Shown here one piece after another: positions 50,980-59,342 of a DNA stretch of 64,000 nt. How positions within the stretch are numbered: the stretch's first letter is position 1; every line of letters starts with the position of its first letter. This DNA comes from Flavimaribacter sp039888615 (lineage in GTDB: Bacteria > Pseudomonadota > Alphaproteobacteria > Rhizobiales > Rhizobiaceae), in assembly GCA_039888615.1 (NCBI GenBank), contig JBDQQS010000002.1; one strand, given 5' to 3'. The position numbers were made by a program, and so were the translations under genes. The notes beneath the pieces were generated by a model that made no database searches, was not told where the DNA came from, and saw nothing but the letters and a program-made list of their open reading frames with translations.

Positions 50980-52755
50980 TCAGATTCCTTGTTCCTGAAG
51001 CCACATCTCAAGCAGCGACACCTGCCAGAGTTCGGACCCTCTCAAAGGCGTGATGTGCTCGGCCGGGGCGTCGAACAGGGCATCGAGATAGTCCTGTCGG
51101 AAGAGGCCTCGATCCCGCGCGCTCTGCGAGCCGAGCGCGTCTCGCACCATTTCGAGATAGGGGCCGTCAATGTATTTGAGCGCCGGCACCGGAAAATAAC
51201 CTTTCGGCCGGTCGATGACTTCGCTCGGGATGATCCTGCGCGCGACATCCTTGAGAACGCCTTTGCCGCCCTGCGCCAGCTTGAGCCCGGACGGCGCCCG
51301 GTTGGCCAGCTCCACAAGTTCGTGATCGAGGAAAGGCACGCGAGCTTCCAGCCCCCAGGACATCGTCATGTTGTCGACTCGCTTCACCGGATCGTCGACC
51401 AGCATGACATTCGTGTCGAGGCGCAATGCCTTGTCGACAGGATCGTCGGCGCCCGGGCGGGCGAAATGTTCGCGAACAAACGCGATGCATTCATCCGTAT
51501 CGGCCATATAGTCCTGAGAGAGATGCTCGCCGAGTTTCTTATAGCTGCGGTCAAAAAACGCCGCGGCGTAGTCGCTTACAGGATCGTTGGAGTTGGCGAG
51601 CGGCGGATACCAGTGATAGCCGGCGAAAACCTCGTCGGCGCCCTGTCCGGACTGGACGACCTTGATCGACTTGGCGACCTCGCGGCTCAGCAGGAAAAAT
51701 CCGACATTATCGTAAGAGACCATCGGTTCCGACATCGCCCGGATCGTCGCCGGCAGGTTGGCGCGCATTTCCTCTGAAGGGATGAAGATCTTGTGGTGGT
51801 TGGTGTCGTAGTGGTGGGCGATCAGGTCCGAATATTTGAACTCATCACCCCTTTCGCCATGGGCTTCCTCGAAGCCGATGGAATAGGTCGCCAGATGTTC
51901 CTGGCCCTGTTCGGCGAGCAGGCCGACGATCAGTGAACTGTCGACGCCGCCCGACAGAAGCACGCCGACCGGCACGTCCGCCACCATGCGGCGACGAACG
52001 GCGGTGCGCAGCGCCTCCAGCAGCATGTCGGTCCACTCTTCCGGATCGCGGCGCACGTCTTCCGCCGAGCGCGTAAAGTCCGGTTTCCAGTACACCGTGT
52101 CCTCGAAAGTCCCGTCAGGCTCGATGACGCGTATGGTCGCCGGCGGCAATTTGCGCACGCCGGCCAGGATTGTTCTTGGCGCCGGAACCACGGCGTGCCA
52201 GCTCATATAGTGCTGCAGGGCGATCCGGTCGATGGACGTGTCCAGACCGCCGCTTTTGACAAGCGCGGGCAGGGTGGAAGCGAAACGCAGCGCGCCCCGG
52301 GTTTCGGCGAGGTAAAGCGGCTTGATGCCGAAGCGGTCGCGCACAAGGATGACCCTGTCGGTTTCGCGCTCGTGGATTGCGAAGGCGAACATGCCCTGCA
52401 GCTTGCCGACAGCCTCCGGCCCCCATTCGGCCCATGCCTTGAGGATAACTTCCGTATCTCCGGTGGAAGCGAATCTGTGCCCCCTGCTTTCCAGTTCGGC
52501 CTTCAGCTCCGGATAGTTGTAGATGCAGCCATTAAAGGCGATTGCGTAGCCGAGATGGGTGTCGACGAAGGGCTGGGCCGCGGCTTCCGACAGGTCGATG
52601 ATCTTGAGGCGTCTATGGCCGAATCCGACGCGGCCGCGCACCATGACGCCGGCGCCGTCCGGTCCGCGCGGAGCCATGGCGTTGGCCATGTTTTCAATGC
52701 GCGACGCGGACGCCATTTGTCCGTCGAAGGTGATTTCGCCACAAATTCCACACAT
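50980..52755 (-). CDS. asnO: N-acetylglutaminylglutamine amidotransferase (asparagine synthase family)
   Basis: The 591-residue protein begins MCGICGEITFDG, with Cys2 as the glutaminase nucleophile after Met removal. It carries class II amidotransferase motifs (MAPRGPDGAG, AIAFNGCIYNYPEL) and the AsnB-like synthetase domain (VGVLLSGGVDSSLIVGLLAE, the PP-loop SGGVDS). In the NAGGN pathway it amidates the C-terminus of N-acetylglutaminylglutamine. It is the first gene of the asnO-ngg operon and is divergent from a MarR regulator across 81 bp. Confidence 0.9.
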   Translation of the reverse strand: MCGICGEITFDGQMASASRIENMANAMAPRGPDGAGVMVRGRVGFGHRRLKIIDLSEAAAQPFVDTHLGYAIAFNGCIYNYPELKAELESRGHRFASTGDTEVILKAWAEWGPEAVGKLQGMFAFAIHERETDRVILVRDRFGIKPLYLAETRGALRFASTLPALVKSGGLDTSIDRIALQHYMSWHAVVPAPRTILAGVRKLPPATIRVIEPDGTFEDTVYWKPDFTRSAEDVRRDPEEWTDMLLEALRTAVRRRMVADVPVGVLLSGGVDSSLIVGLLAEQGQEHLATYSIGFEEAHGERGDEFKYSDLIAHHYDTNHHKIFIPSEEMRANLPATIRAMSEPMVSYDNVGFFLLSREVAKSIKVVQSGQGADEVFAGYHWYPPLANSNDPVSDYAAAFFDRSYKKLGEHLSQDYMADTDECIAFVREHFARPGADDPVDKALRLDTNVMLVDDPVKRVDNMTMSWGLEARVPFLDHELVELANRAPSGLKLAQGGKGVLKDVARRIIPSEVIDRPKGYFPVPALKYIDGPYLEMVRDALGSQSARDRGLFRQDYLDALFDAPAEHITPLRGSELWQVSLLEMWLQEQGI

Positions 52756-52799
52756 ATGGTTCTGTTGTCCTTTGGTTTCTTTTCGTTTGACGGCAAATG

Positions 52800-52830
52800 A
52801 TTATAACACTAATGGTTTTTGTTCAACCAA
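52800..52830. promoter_or_regulatory. asnO promoter with MarR-type inverted repeat
   Basis: On the minus strand a perfect TATAAT (complement of 52800-52805) serves asnO, with TTGAAC 15 bp or TTGGTT 19 bp upstream. TGGTT-TTTGTTC-AACCA (52813-52829) is a perfect inverted repeat inside this promoter and ends 7 bp before the marR ATG. It is a good operator candidate for the divergent MarR protein. Confidence 0.6.
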
Positions 52831-52836
52831 TAGGTC

Positions 52837-53373
52837 ATGAGAATGTCGGCCGATGAACTGAAATCGCTGCAGAAGGCCTTGCGCCGGATCATCCGGGCGC
52901 AGGATGTCCACTCTCGCCGAATTGATCGAACGGTTGGTCTGACCCTGCCGCAGCTCGTTGTCCTGCAATGCGTTCGTGATCTCGGGGAGGTGACGAGCCG
53001 GGCGATCTCCAAAGAGGCCAGTCTCAGTCCGCCGACAGTGGTCGGCATACTCGACAAGCTCGAACTCAAGGGGATGATCGAACGATACAGGTCCGAGAGC
53101 GACCGACGCATCGTCCACACGATCCTCACCGAGCGGGGCAGGTTGGCCCTCGATGATGCGCCGTCTCCGATTGGGGTTTCCTTCGATCATGCTTTCCTGA
53201 CAATTCCGGCGGGACGCAGAAGCGAAATCGTGAAGAGTTTCGAAACCGTGGCCGAGCTTTGTGAAACAAGTGTGGCCGACATGCAGGATCAAACCAATCT
53301 TCAGCAAGATGGCGGCGACATTGCCAGAGTCGCAATTCAGCCAGTGAACCGGCTGAGATCCGACAGGCATTGA
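52837..53373 (+). CDS. MarR-family transcriptional regulator
   Basis: The 178-residue protein has a MarR winged helix: LTLPQLVVLQCVRDLGEVTS, then AISKEASLSPPTVVGILDKL (recognition helix) and the wing RYRSESDRRIVHTILTERG. A longer than usual C-terminal helical tail ends in NRLRSDRH. It is divergent from asnO and very likely controls NAGGN synthesis through the repeat at 52813-52829. An ATG two codons downstream (MSADELK) is an equal start. Such regulators are found beside NAGGN genes in other proteobacteria (recalled, not checked). Confidence 0.88.
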   Translation: MRMSADELKSLQKALRRIIRAQDVHSRRIDRTVGLTLPQLVVLQCVRDLGEVTSRAISKEASLSPPTVVGILDKLELKGMIERYRSESDRRIVHTILTERGRLALDDAPSPIGVSFDHAFLTIPAGRRSEIVKSFETVAELCETSVADMQDQTNLQQDGGDIARVAIQPVNRLRSDRH

Positions 53374-53408
53374 TAACGCGGATCTCCGATAAAGGTTCCG
53401 CGAATTCG

Positions 53409-54656
53409 TTATAGCTCTGCGCGAGAAAGGCGAATGAGCGAGGCAAGCAGCAGATTTGCCCCTTTATAAATCGCGCTCCAATCGGTCCATTCTTCTGGCG
53501 CATGGCTGACGCCATCTCTGCTCGGCACGAATATAAGGGCGGCCGGGCACAGCGCCTGCATGGTCTGGGCATCGTGGCCGGCGCCGGACGGCATAACGAG
53601 AGAGGGGTAGCCGAGACGGTCTGATTCTTCACGCAGAAGCAAAACCAGTGATGCGTCGAGTTCGACGGGAGCAAGCCGGCTCCGTTCATCGATGGTTGCG
53701 GTCAGGCCGTGTCTCGAGGAAATGGCGCCAATCTGATCGCGCACCGCCTCGACCACGCGCTGCAGCACGGCGGCGTCGCTATCTCGAATGACGATCGAAA
53801 AATCTGCAAGACCGGGTATGGTGTGCGGAAAATTCGGCTCGATTTCTACTTTGCCGATCGTCAGGCGGGTCTGTTCATCACCATGCTGTTCGATGATCGA
53901 GGGCAGGGCTCCTCCCAGTTCCGCCAGGCCGGCAAAGGCGTCCGCGCGCAAATCCATCGGCGTCGTACCGGAGTGGTTGGCGCGTCCTTCCAGTCGAACG
54001 CCCAGATTGACGACGCCGGAAACGGAGTCCGCTACGCCGATGGCGATGTTTTGGCTTTCGAGGACCGGGCCCTGTTCAACATGCAGTTCCAGAAACGCTT
54101 TTATGGTTCCGGGCGCGCGCGCGCAGCGCAAGGCGCTATAGGCGTCGAGGTCCTGTTGCGCCATGGCGTCGACCAGCGACAAACCAACGGCGTCGACCGC
54201 CTGATCGATCCAGTGTCTTTGTATTTGCCCGGAGATCGCCTGCGACCCGAGCATGCCGCCGAAGCGGCCTTCTTCCTCCGCAGTCGCCACCACTTCGATG
54301 GCGATGTCCGGCGCATATCCCGCATCCTTCATGGCGAGAACGCATTCGAGCGCCGCGCAAACGCCGAGCGTCCCATCGAAGGCGCCGCCCTCCGGCACTG
54401 TGTCGAGGTGCGACCCCGCCATGATGCAGGGACCTTCCGCCGGGCCGAAGCGTCCGAAGACGTTTGCGACGCCGTCCTGTGACACAGACAGGCCCTCCGC
54501 GCGCAAGGTGTCGGCAAACCAGCGCCGGACGCGCATATCCGGATCGCTGTATCCGATCCGGTTGAACCCTCCGGTTTGCGGGTTCCCGCCGAAGCCATTT
54601 ACCGCGTCAAGCAAGGATTTTAGGCGATTTGAGTTGATTGCCGGTTTTTTGGGCAT
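53409..54656 (-). CDS. M20-family Zn amidohydrolase (N-carbamoyl-L-amino-acid hydrolase / allantoate amidohydrolase type)
   Basis: The 415-residue protein has the di-metal ligands of the AllC/hydantoinase group: GSHLDTVPEGGAFDG (His83, Asp94), ATAEEEGRFGG (Glu pair), AFLELHVEQGPVLES and VSHAPEEWTDW (late His). Relatives hydrolyse N-carbamoyl, ureido or N-acyl amides in the cytosol. The ATG at 54656 gives normal family length; the upstream frame only offers a TTG. It is divergent from the peptide importer over a shared operator region, suggesting that it processes the imported compound. Substrate unproven. Confidence 0.82.
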   Translation of the reverse strand: MPKKPAINSNRLKSLLDAVNGFGGNPQTGGFNRIGYSDPDMRVRRWFADTLRAEGLSVSQDGVANVFGRFGPAEGPCIMAGSHLDTVPEGGAFDGTLGVCAALECVLAMKDAGYAPDIAIEVVATAEEEGRFGGMLGSQAISGQIQRHWIDQAVDAVGLSLVDAMAQQDLDAYSALRCARAPGTIKAFLELHVEQGPVLESQNIAIGVADSVSGVVNLGVRLEGRANHSGTTPMDLRADAFAGLAELGGALPSIIEQHGDEQTRLTIGKVEIEPNFPHTIPGLADFSIVIRDSDAAVLQRVVEAVRDQIGAISSRHGLTATIDERSRLAPVELDASLVLLLREESDRLGYPSLVMPSGAGHDAQTMQALCPAALIFVPSRDGVSHAPEEWTDWSAIYKGANLLLASLIRLSRAEL

Positions 54657-54706
54657 ATCCAATTGTGTTTTGTTTTCAGTCAGTTGTGAAGCATTTCTTC
54701 CCGATT

Positions 54707-54768
54707 TTTTGTTATACAAAATTTATCATGAAAAATCATTGCAAAATGCCAAAATTTTTATGTTTAAT
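54707..54768. promoter_or_regulatory. GntR-type operator and importer promoter
   Basis: TTTTGT-TAT-ACAAAA (54707-54721) is a perfect 6-bp inverted repeat with a 3-bp centre, like operators of GntR/FCD regulators. Downstream TTGCAA (54739-54744) and TTTAAT (54763-54768), 18 bp apart, form a likely promoter for the binding-protein gene. The region also serves the divergent M20 gene. A GntR gene lies in the importer operon. Confidence 0.55.
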
Positions 54769-54800
54769 ACCCACCATCGCAACAGAGGGAGAATGACCCG

Positions 54801-56360
54801 ATGAAAAGGCTTCTGGCCGCCGCCGTCGCGGCGCTAAGTTTGATGCTCTCACAAGCCGCCTTCTCGCAGACCCCGCCGAACGTTCTTGTCGTCGGGCAGA
54901 TCGCGGAACCGAAATCCATGGATCCGGCGACGGTGACGGCCGTCAACGATTTCCGGATTTTGATGAATGTGTATGACGGTCTCGTCCGTTACAAGGACGG
55001 GACGCTGGAGGTGGAGCCGTCGCTTGCGGAAAGCTGGACAATCTCCGACGATGGAACTGTATATACGTTCAAGCTTCGCGAAGGCGTCAAATTTCACGAT
55101 GGAACCGATTTCAACGCCGAAGCGGTCAAATTCAACTTCGACCGGATTCTGGACGAGAACCACCCGTTCCACGACACCGGGCCGTTTCCGCTCTCTTTCT
55201 ACTTCTCTTCGGTAGAGGAAGTGAACGTCGTTGATCCTCTTGCAATCGAGTTCAAACTGAACGCTCCCTATGCGCCGTTTCTGTCGAACCTCGCCTACAC
55301 GCCGGGTCTGATGGTCTCTCCAGCGGCGGTGGAGGCGCAAGGCAAGGACTTCGGCCGCAACCCGTCAGGCACAGGCGCGTTCAAATTTGCTGAATGGGAG
55401 GCGAACTCCAAGGTCGTCGTCGTGCGCAACGAAGACTACTGGGACGGCGCCCCGCCACTGGAGGCTGTGATCTATCGGCCGATCACGGACGCCAATACGC
55501 GTATAGCCGAGATGCTCTCGGGCGGCCTCGACATCATGGTGGAGGTTCCTCCGGACAGCCTTGCCCAGTTTCGCGACAATGACAGTTACAAGGTCGTCGA
55601 ACAGGCCGGTCCGCATCTCTGGTTCCTCATTCTGAACCTCAAGGAAGGTCCCTTTGCCGACAAGAAGGTGCGTCAGGCCGCCAACTACGCCATCAACAAG
55701 AAGGCGCTCGTCGAAAACATCCTGCAGGGCACGGCGCAGGTCGCAGCCGGGCCGACGCCTCCGGCTTTCGCATGGGCCTACAATGACGCTCTGGAGCCGT
55801 ATCCTTATGATCCGGAAAAGGCCAGAGCACTGCTTGCAGAGGCGGGTTACGATGGCGCCGAAATCACCTTCTATGTGACCGACGGCGGCTCGGGAATGCT
55901 TGATCCGGTGTCCATGGGCACCGCCATCCAGGCCGATCTGGAAGCCGTCGGCATGAAGGTCAACGTCGAAACCTACGAGTGGAACACCTTTCTCGGCAAG
56001 GTCAATCCCGGACTTGAAGGCAAGGCTGACATGGCGGAAATGGCGTGGATGACCAATGATCCGGATACGCTGCCGTTTCTTGCCTTGCGCAGCGAAGCCT
56101 GGCCGGACAAGGGCGGCTTCAATTCGGGCTACTATTCCAATCCGAAAGTCGATGAACTCCTGAACAACGCCCGCAAGTCGACCGATCAGACGGAGCGCGC
56201 GAAACTCTACCAGGAAATGCAGGCCATTGTTCAGGAAGACGCGCCCTGGGTGTTCGTCGCCAACTGGAAACAGAATGCGGTGACGAAATCAAGCGTCGAG
56301 GACTTCAAGCTGCAGCCATCCTTCTTCCTGATGTTGCAGAAAGTCTCCAAGCCGCAATAG
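54801..56360 (+). CDS. ABC importer periplasmic solute-binding protein, family 5
   Basis: The 519-residue protein has a signal peptide (MKRLLAAAVAALSLMLSQAA, cleavage after AFSQ) and family-5 features: QIAEPKSMDPATVTAVNDFR, LREGVKFHDGTDFNAEAVKF, NPSGTGAFKFAEWEANSKVV and KKVRQAANYAINKKALVENI. It should bind a peptide-like solute in the periplasm. GAGGGAGAATG-type ribosome sequence is found upstream. A hairpin separates it from the permease gene. Context with NAGGN and peptidase genes makes NAGGN or its breakdown products plausible ligands (inference). Confidence 0.88.
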   Translation: MKRLLAAAVAALSLMLSQAAFSQTPPNVLVVGQIAEPKSMDPATVTAVNDFRILMNVYDGLVRYKDGTLEVEPSLAESWTISDDGTVYTFKLREGVKFHDGTDFNAEAVKFNFDRILDENHPFHDTGPFPLSFYFSSVEEVNVVDPLAIEFKLNAPYAPFLSNLAYTPGLMVSPAAVEAQGKDFGRNPSGTGAFKFAEWEANSKVVVVRNEDYWDGAPPLEAVIYRPITDANTRIAEMLSGGLDIMVEVPPDSLAQFRDNDSYKVVEQAGPHLWFLILNLKEGPFADKKVRQAANYAINKKALVENILQGTAQVAAGPTPPAFAWAYNDALEPYPYDPEKARALLAEAGYDGAEITFYVTDGGSGMLDPVSMGTAIQADLEAVGMKVNVETYEWNTFLGKVNPGLEGKADMAEMAWMTNDPDTLPFLALRSEAWPDKGGFNSGYYSNPKVDELLNNARKSTDQTERAKLYQEMQAIVQEDAPWVFVANWKQNAVTKSSVEDFKLQPSFFLMLQKVSKPQ

Positions 56361-56378
56361 GCTGTGACTTCGCATCCG

Positions 56379-56400
56379 CTCCGGCGCCGTCGCGCCGGGG
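56379..56400 (+). terminator. Hairpin after the second family-5 binding-protein gene
   Basis: CTCCGGCGC and GCGCCGGGG pair (9 bp with one G-T) around CGTC, 18 bp after the stop. No T-run follows; the role is probably partial termination or mRNA stabilisation. Confidence 0.5.
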
Positions 56401-56457
56401 CCGGTTGAAAGAAACCCGTGGCGGCCGCCAGCCGGCCGTCATCAGGAAAGAGAATTC

Positions 56458-57402
56458 ATGGTCTCATACATCGCCAAGCGACTGCTGGCTGCGATTCCCG
56501 TGCTTCTCGGACTGACGGTCATCGTCTTCTTCATCATGGCGATGATTCCGGGCGATCCGGCGACCGCCATTCTCGGCACCTATGCGACTCCGGAAAATGT
56601 GGAGAAGCTCAACCGCGACCTTGGCCTCGACAAGCCGCTTGTCCAGCAATACTTCATTTGGCTCGGCAATCTTGTCCAAGGCGATTTCGGTCGCTCCTTC
56701 GCCCTCAATCGTCCTGTGCTCGACGAGGTCCTGGAACGCTTCTCCGCGACATTGATCCTCGCCGGAACGGCGCTGGTTCTGTGTTCCGTTCTGGGGCTTC
56801 TGGCTGGCGTCATATCGGCGGTGCGGCAGTTCGGCTGGACGGACAGGATCGTGACGCTTGTCGTGCTTGTCGGCATCTCGACGCCCAGTTTCTTTCTCGG
56901 TTTGCTGCTTATCCTGGTCTTCGCCGTCAAGCTGCAGTGGCTGCCGGCGAGCGGCATGTGGGCGATCTACGGCGGCGGCGACTTGCCGGATCTGCTGCGC
57001 CATCTGATCCTGCCGGCCTCTACGCTTGCGGTCGTCGCTACGGGCGTGATCGCACGGCTTACGCGCACCGCCATGCTGGAAGTGCTCCGGCAGGATTTCA
57101 TACGCACCGCCCGCGCCAAGGGGCTTCCCGAGCGCAAGGTTATCATGAAGCACGCCTTCAAGGCCGCGCTCGTCTCCGTCATTCCGGTTATCGGCATCCA
57201 GGCCGGCTTCGTGCTGGGCGGCGCTGTTTACATCGAAACCGTGTTCCAGTGGCCGGGAATTGGCTCGATGCTGGTCAAGGCGATCTCCACACGCGATCTG
57301 CTGCTGGTGCAGGGAGGCGTTCTTGTGGTCGCGGCCGCCTATGTTCTGTTCAATCTTGCAGCCGACGTCGTTCAGACGATGATCGATCCGAGGTTGCGCT
57401 GA
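56458..57402 (+). CDS. ABC importer permease (DppB-like)
   Basis: The 314-residue permease has six helices, the first at about residues 10-30 (LLAAIPVLLGLTVIVFFIMA). The EAA loop reads FIRTARAKGLPERKVIMKHA and the C-terminus DVVQTMIDPRLR. AAAGAGAATTC precedes the ATG. Its stop overlaps the start of the permease-ATPase fusion gene (TGATG). Confidence 0.9.
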   Translation: MVSYIAKRLLAAIPVLLGLTVIVFFIMAMIPGDPATAILGTYATPENVEKLNRDLGLDKPLVQQYFIWLGNLVQGDFGRSFALNRPVLDEVLERFSATLILAGTALVLCSVLGLLAGVISAVRQFGWTDRIVTLVVLVGISTPSFFLGLLLILVFAVKLQWLPASGMWAIYGGGDLPDLLRHLILPASTLAVVATGVIARLTRTAMLEVLRQDFIRTARAKGLPERKVIMKHAFKAALVSVIPVIGIQAGFVLGGAVYIETVFQWPGIGSMLVKAISTRDLLLVQGGVLVVAAAYVLFNLAADVVQTMIDPRLR

Positions 57403-59342
57403 TGGCTGAAACCGCTGCTGTTTCACCCGCCTTGAAGCGCTCTGTGAGCAACCGGCAGAGCAATTTTCGCCTGCTGATGAACAACCGGCTCGCCGCCGGC
57501 GGACTCGTGATTCTGGCAGTCGTCGTGCTGATTGCGTTGGCAGCGCCGATCCTGCCGCTTGTCGATCCCGACGTCACTGATCCGGCAAACCGTCTGTTGC
57601 CAGCGTTTTCAGAGGGGCATCTGCTTGGAACCGATGAACTCGGACGCGATCTTCTGTCTCGGCTGATCTGGGGCACGCGGGTGTCGCTGGCTGTCGGCCT
57701 GTCGGCAACCGTTATCGCCGCGTTCTTTGGTTCGCTCGTCGGTCTCGTCGCAGGCTATGCCGGCGGCCGCACCGACGCCATTTTGATGCGCGGCGTCGAT
57801 ATGGTCATGGCATTTCCGTACATCCTGCTGGCTTTGGCGATTGTCGCTGTTTTGGGGCCGGGTCTTCTGAACGCGCTCTACGCCATTGCCGTGGTCAACA
57901 TTCCGTTCTTCGCGCGCAATATCCGCGGCATGGCGCTCGGTCTGTCGCGTCGCGAGTTCGTCGACGCCGCGCGCCTTTCCGGCATGTCGCATATGCGCAT
58001 CCTGTTCGGCGAAGTGCTTCCGAACGTTCTGCCTGTCATCATCATAACCATGTCGACGACGATCGGCTGGATGATCCTTGAAACGGCGGGCCTCTCTTTC
58101 CTCGGGCTCGGGGCGCAACCGCCGCAGGCCGATCTCGGCTCGATGCTCGGGCAGGGGCGCAAGGTGCTGTTCACCAACCCGCATGTCTCGATCATTCCCG
58201 GTATGATGATTTTCGTGCTTGTCATGAGCATCAATCTTCTGGGCGACGGCGTGCGCGACGTCCTCGACCCGCGTCTGAAATCGGGATCGCTGACACGTCC
58301 TGTCGCCAGGACTGCGGTCAAACGCGCTGTCATGCCCGGTGATCTGGCGCCGCACGGCGATGCAATTCTGGATGTCCGGGACTTGAAAACAGAGTTCCGT
58401 ATCGGCGGCGAGGTATACAAGGCCGTGGGCGGCGTCGATCTGAGTGTCGGCAAGGGCGAATGTCTGGGAGTGGTCGGCGAATCGGGTTCGGGAAAGTCGG
58501 TTTCGGCCATGTCGATCATGGGACTGGCGCCCACTCCGCCCGGCCGGATTGTCGGTGGGGTGGCGTTGCTCAACGGTGAAGATCTCTTTGCGGCCTCGGA
58601 CGAACGAATCCGCATGTTGCGCGGGCTATCCGTTTCACATGTATTCCAGGATCCGCTCTCGACATTGCATCCGCTTTTCACGGTGGGCAATCAGCTCGTC
58701 GAAGCGATACAGGCGCATAGCCGAATGACCGGCTCGCAGGCGCGCAAGAAGGCGGAAGCCCTGTTGCGTATGGTGCGTATTCCCAACCCGGCGGAAAGGC
58801 TGAAAGCCTACCCTCATGAACTGTCGGGCGGCATGCGCCAGCGGGTCTGCATCGCCATGGCGCTCGCCAACGATGCGGACGTCATTATCGCGGACGAACC
58901 GACGACGGCGCTTGATGTCACAGTCCAGGCCCAAATCCTGTCTCTGCTCGACCGACTGCGGAAGGACAACGACACCGGGATATTGTTCATCACACATGAT
59001 TTCGGCGTGGTCTCGGCGATTTGCGACCGGGTCGCCGTCATGTATGCGGGCAAGGTGGTCGAAACCGGCGCGACGGAGGAGATCCTGAATCAACCTGCGC
59101 ACCCCTATACGGCGAAGCTGATTGAGTGCGTGCCTGTGCTCGGCGAACCCGAGCGGCGCCTCGGAGCGATTTCCGGTCGCCCTCCGGTCGTCAACAGGTT
59201 GCCGGATGGCTGCGCCTTTGCGCCGCGCTGTCACAAGGCCACTGATGATTGCCGCAAAACGGAGATCGCAATGACGGACCTGTCCGACGGGCGCGCCGTG
59301 CGATGCATTCATCCACTTTCGGCAAGGGAGGCTGCGGCGTGA
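57402..59342 (+). CDS. Fused ABC importer permease (DppC) and ATPase (DppD)
   Basis: This 646-residue chain joins two normally separate subunits. Residues about 25-290 are a DppC permease (HLLGTDELGRDLLSRLIWGT, the EAA-type FVDAARLSGMSHMRILFGEV, GDGVRDVLDPRLK). A linker of about 30 residues follows. Residues about 320-646 are a DppD ATPase (Walker A GESGSGKS, signature LSGGMRQR, IADEPTTALD, C-terminal NRLPDGCAFAPRCHKA). There is no stop or frameshift at the junction. The ATG at 57402 overlaps the DppB stop; the frame is open far upstream but there only shadows dppB. Similar fusions are known in some rhizobial importers. Confidence 0.88.
   Translation: MAETAAVSPALKRSVSNRQSNFRLLMNNRLAAGGLVILAVVVLIALAAPILPLVDPDVTDPANRLLPAFSEGHLLGTDELGRDLLSRLIWGTRVSLAVGLSATVIAAFFGSLVGLVAGYAGGRTDAILMRGVDMVMAFPYILLALAIVAVLGPGLLNALYAIAVVNIPFFARNIRGMALGLSRREFVDAARLSGMSHMRILFGEVLPNVLPVIIITMSTTIGWMILETAGLSFLGLGAQPPQADLGSMLGQGRKVLFTNPHVSIIPGMMIFVLVMSINLLGDGVRDVLDPRLKSGSLTRPVARTAVKRAVMPGDLAPHGDAILDVRDLKTEFRIGGEVYKAVGGVDLSVGKGECLGVVGESGSGKSVSAMSIMGLAPTPPGRIVGGVALLNGEDLFAASDERIRMLRGLSVSHVFQDPLSTLHPLFTVGNQLVEAIQAHSRMTGSQARKKAEALLRMVRIPNPAERLKAYPHELSGGMRQRVCIAMALANDADVIIADEPTTALDVTVQAQILSLLDRLRKDNDTGILFITHDFGVVSAICDRVAVMYAGKVVETGATEEILNQPAHPYTAKLIECVPVLGEPERRLGAISGRPPVVNRLPDGCAFAPRCHKATDDCRKTEIAMTDLSDGRAVRCIHPLSAREAAA

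Noticed and set aside
56418..57401. N-terminal extension of the permease-ATPase fusion
   Set aside because: It overlaps the dppB-like gene in another frame and has no protein-like features; the ATG at 57402 is clear.
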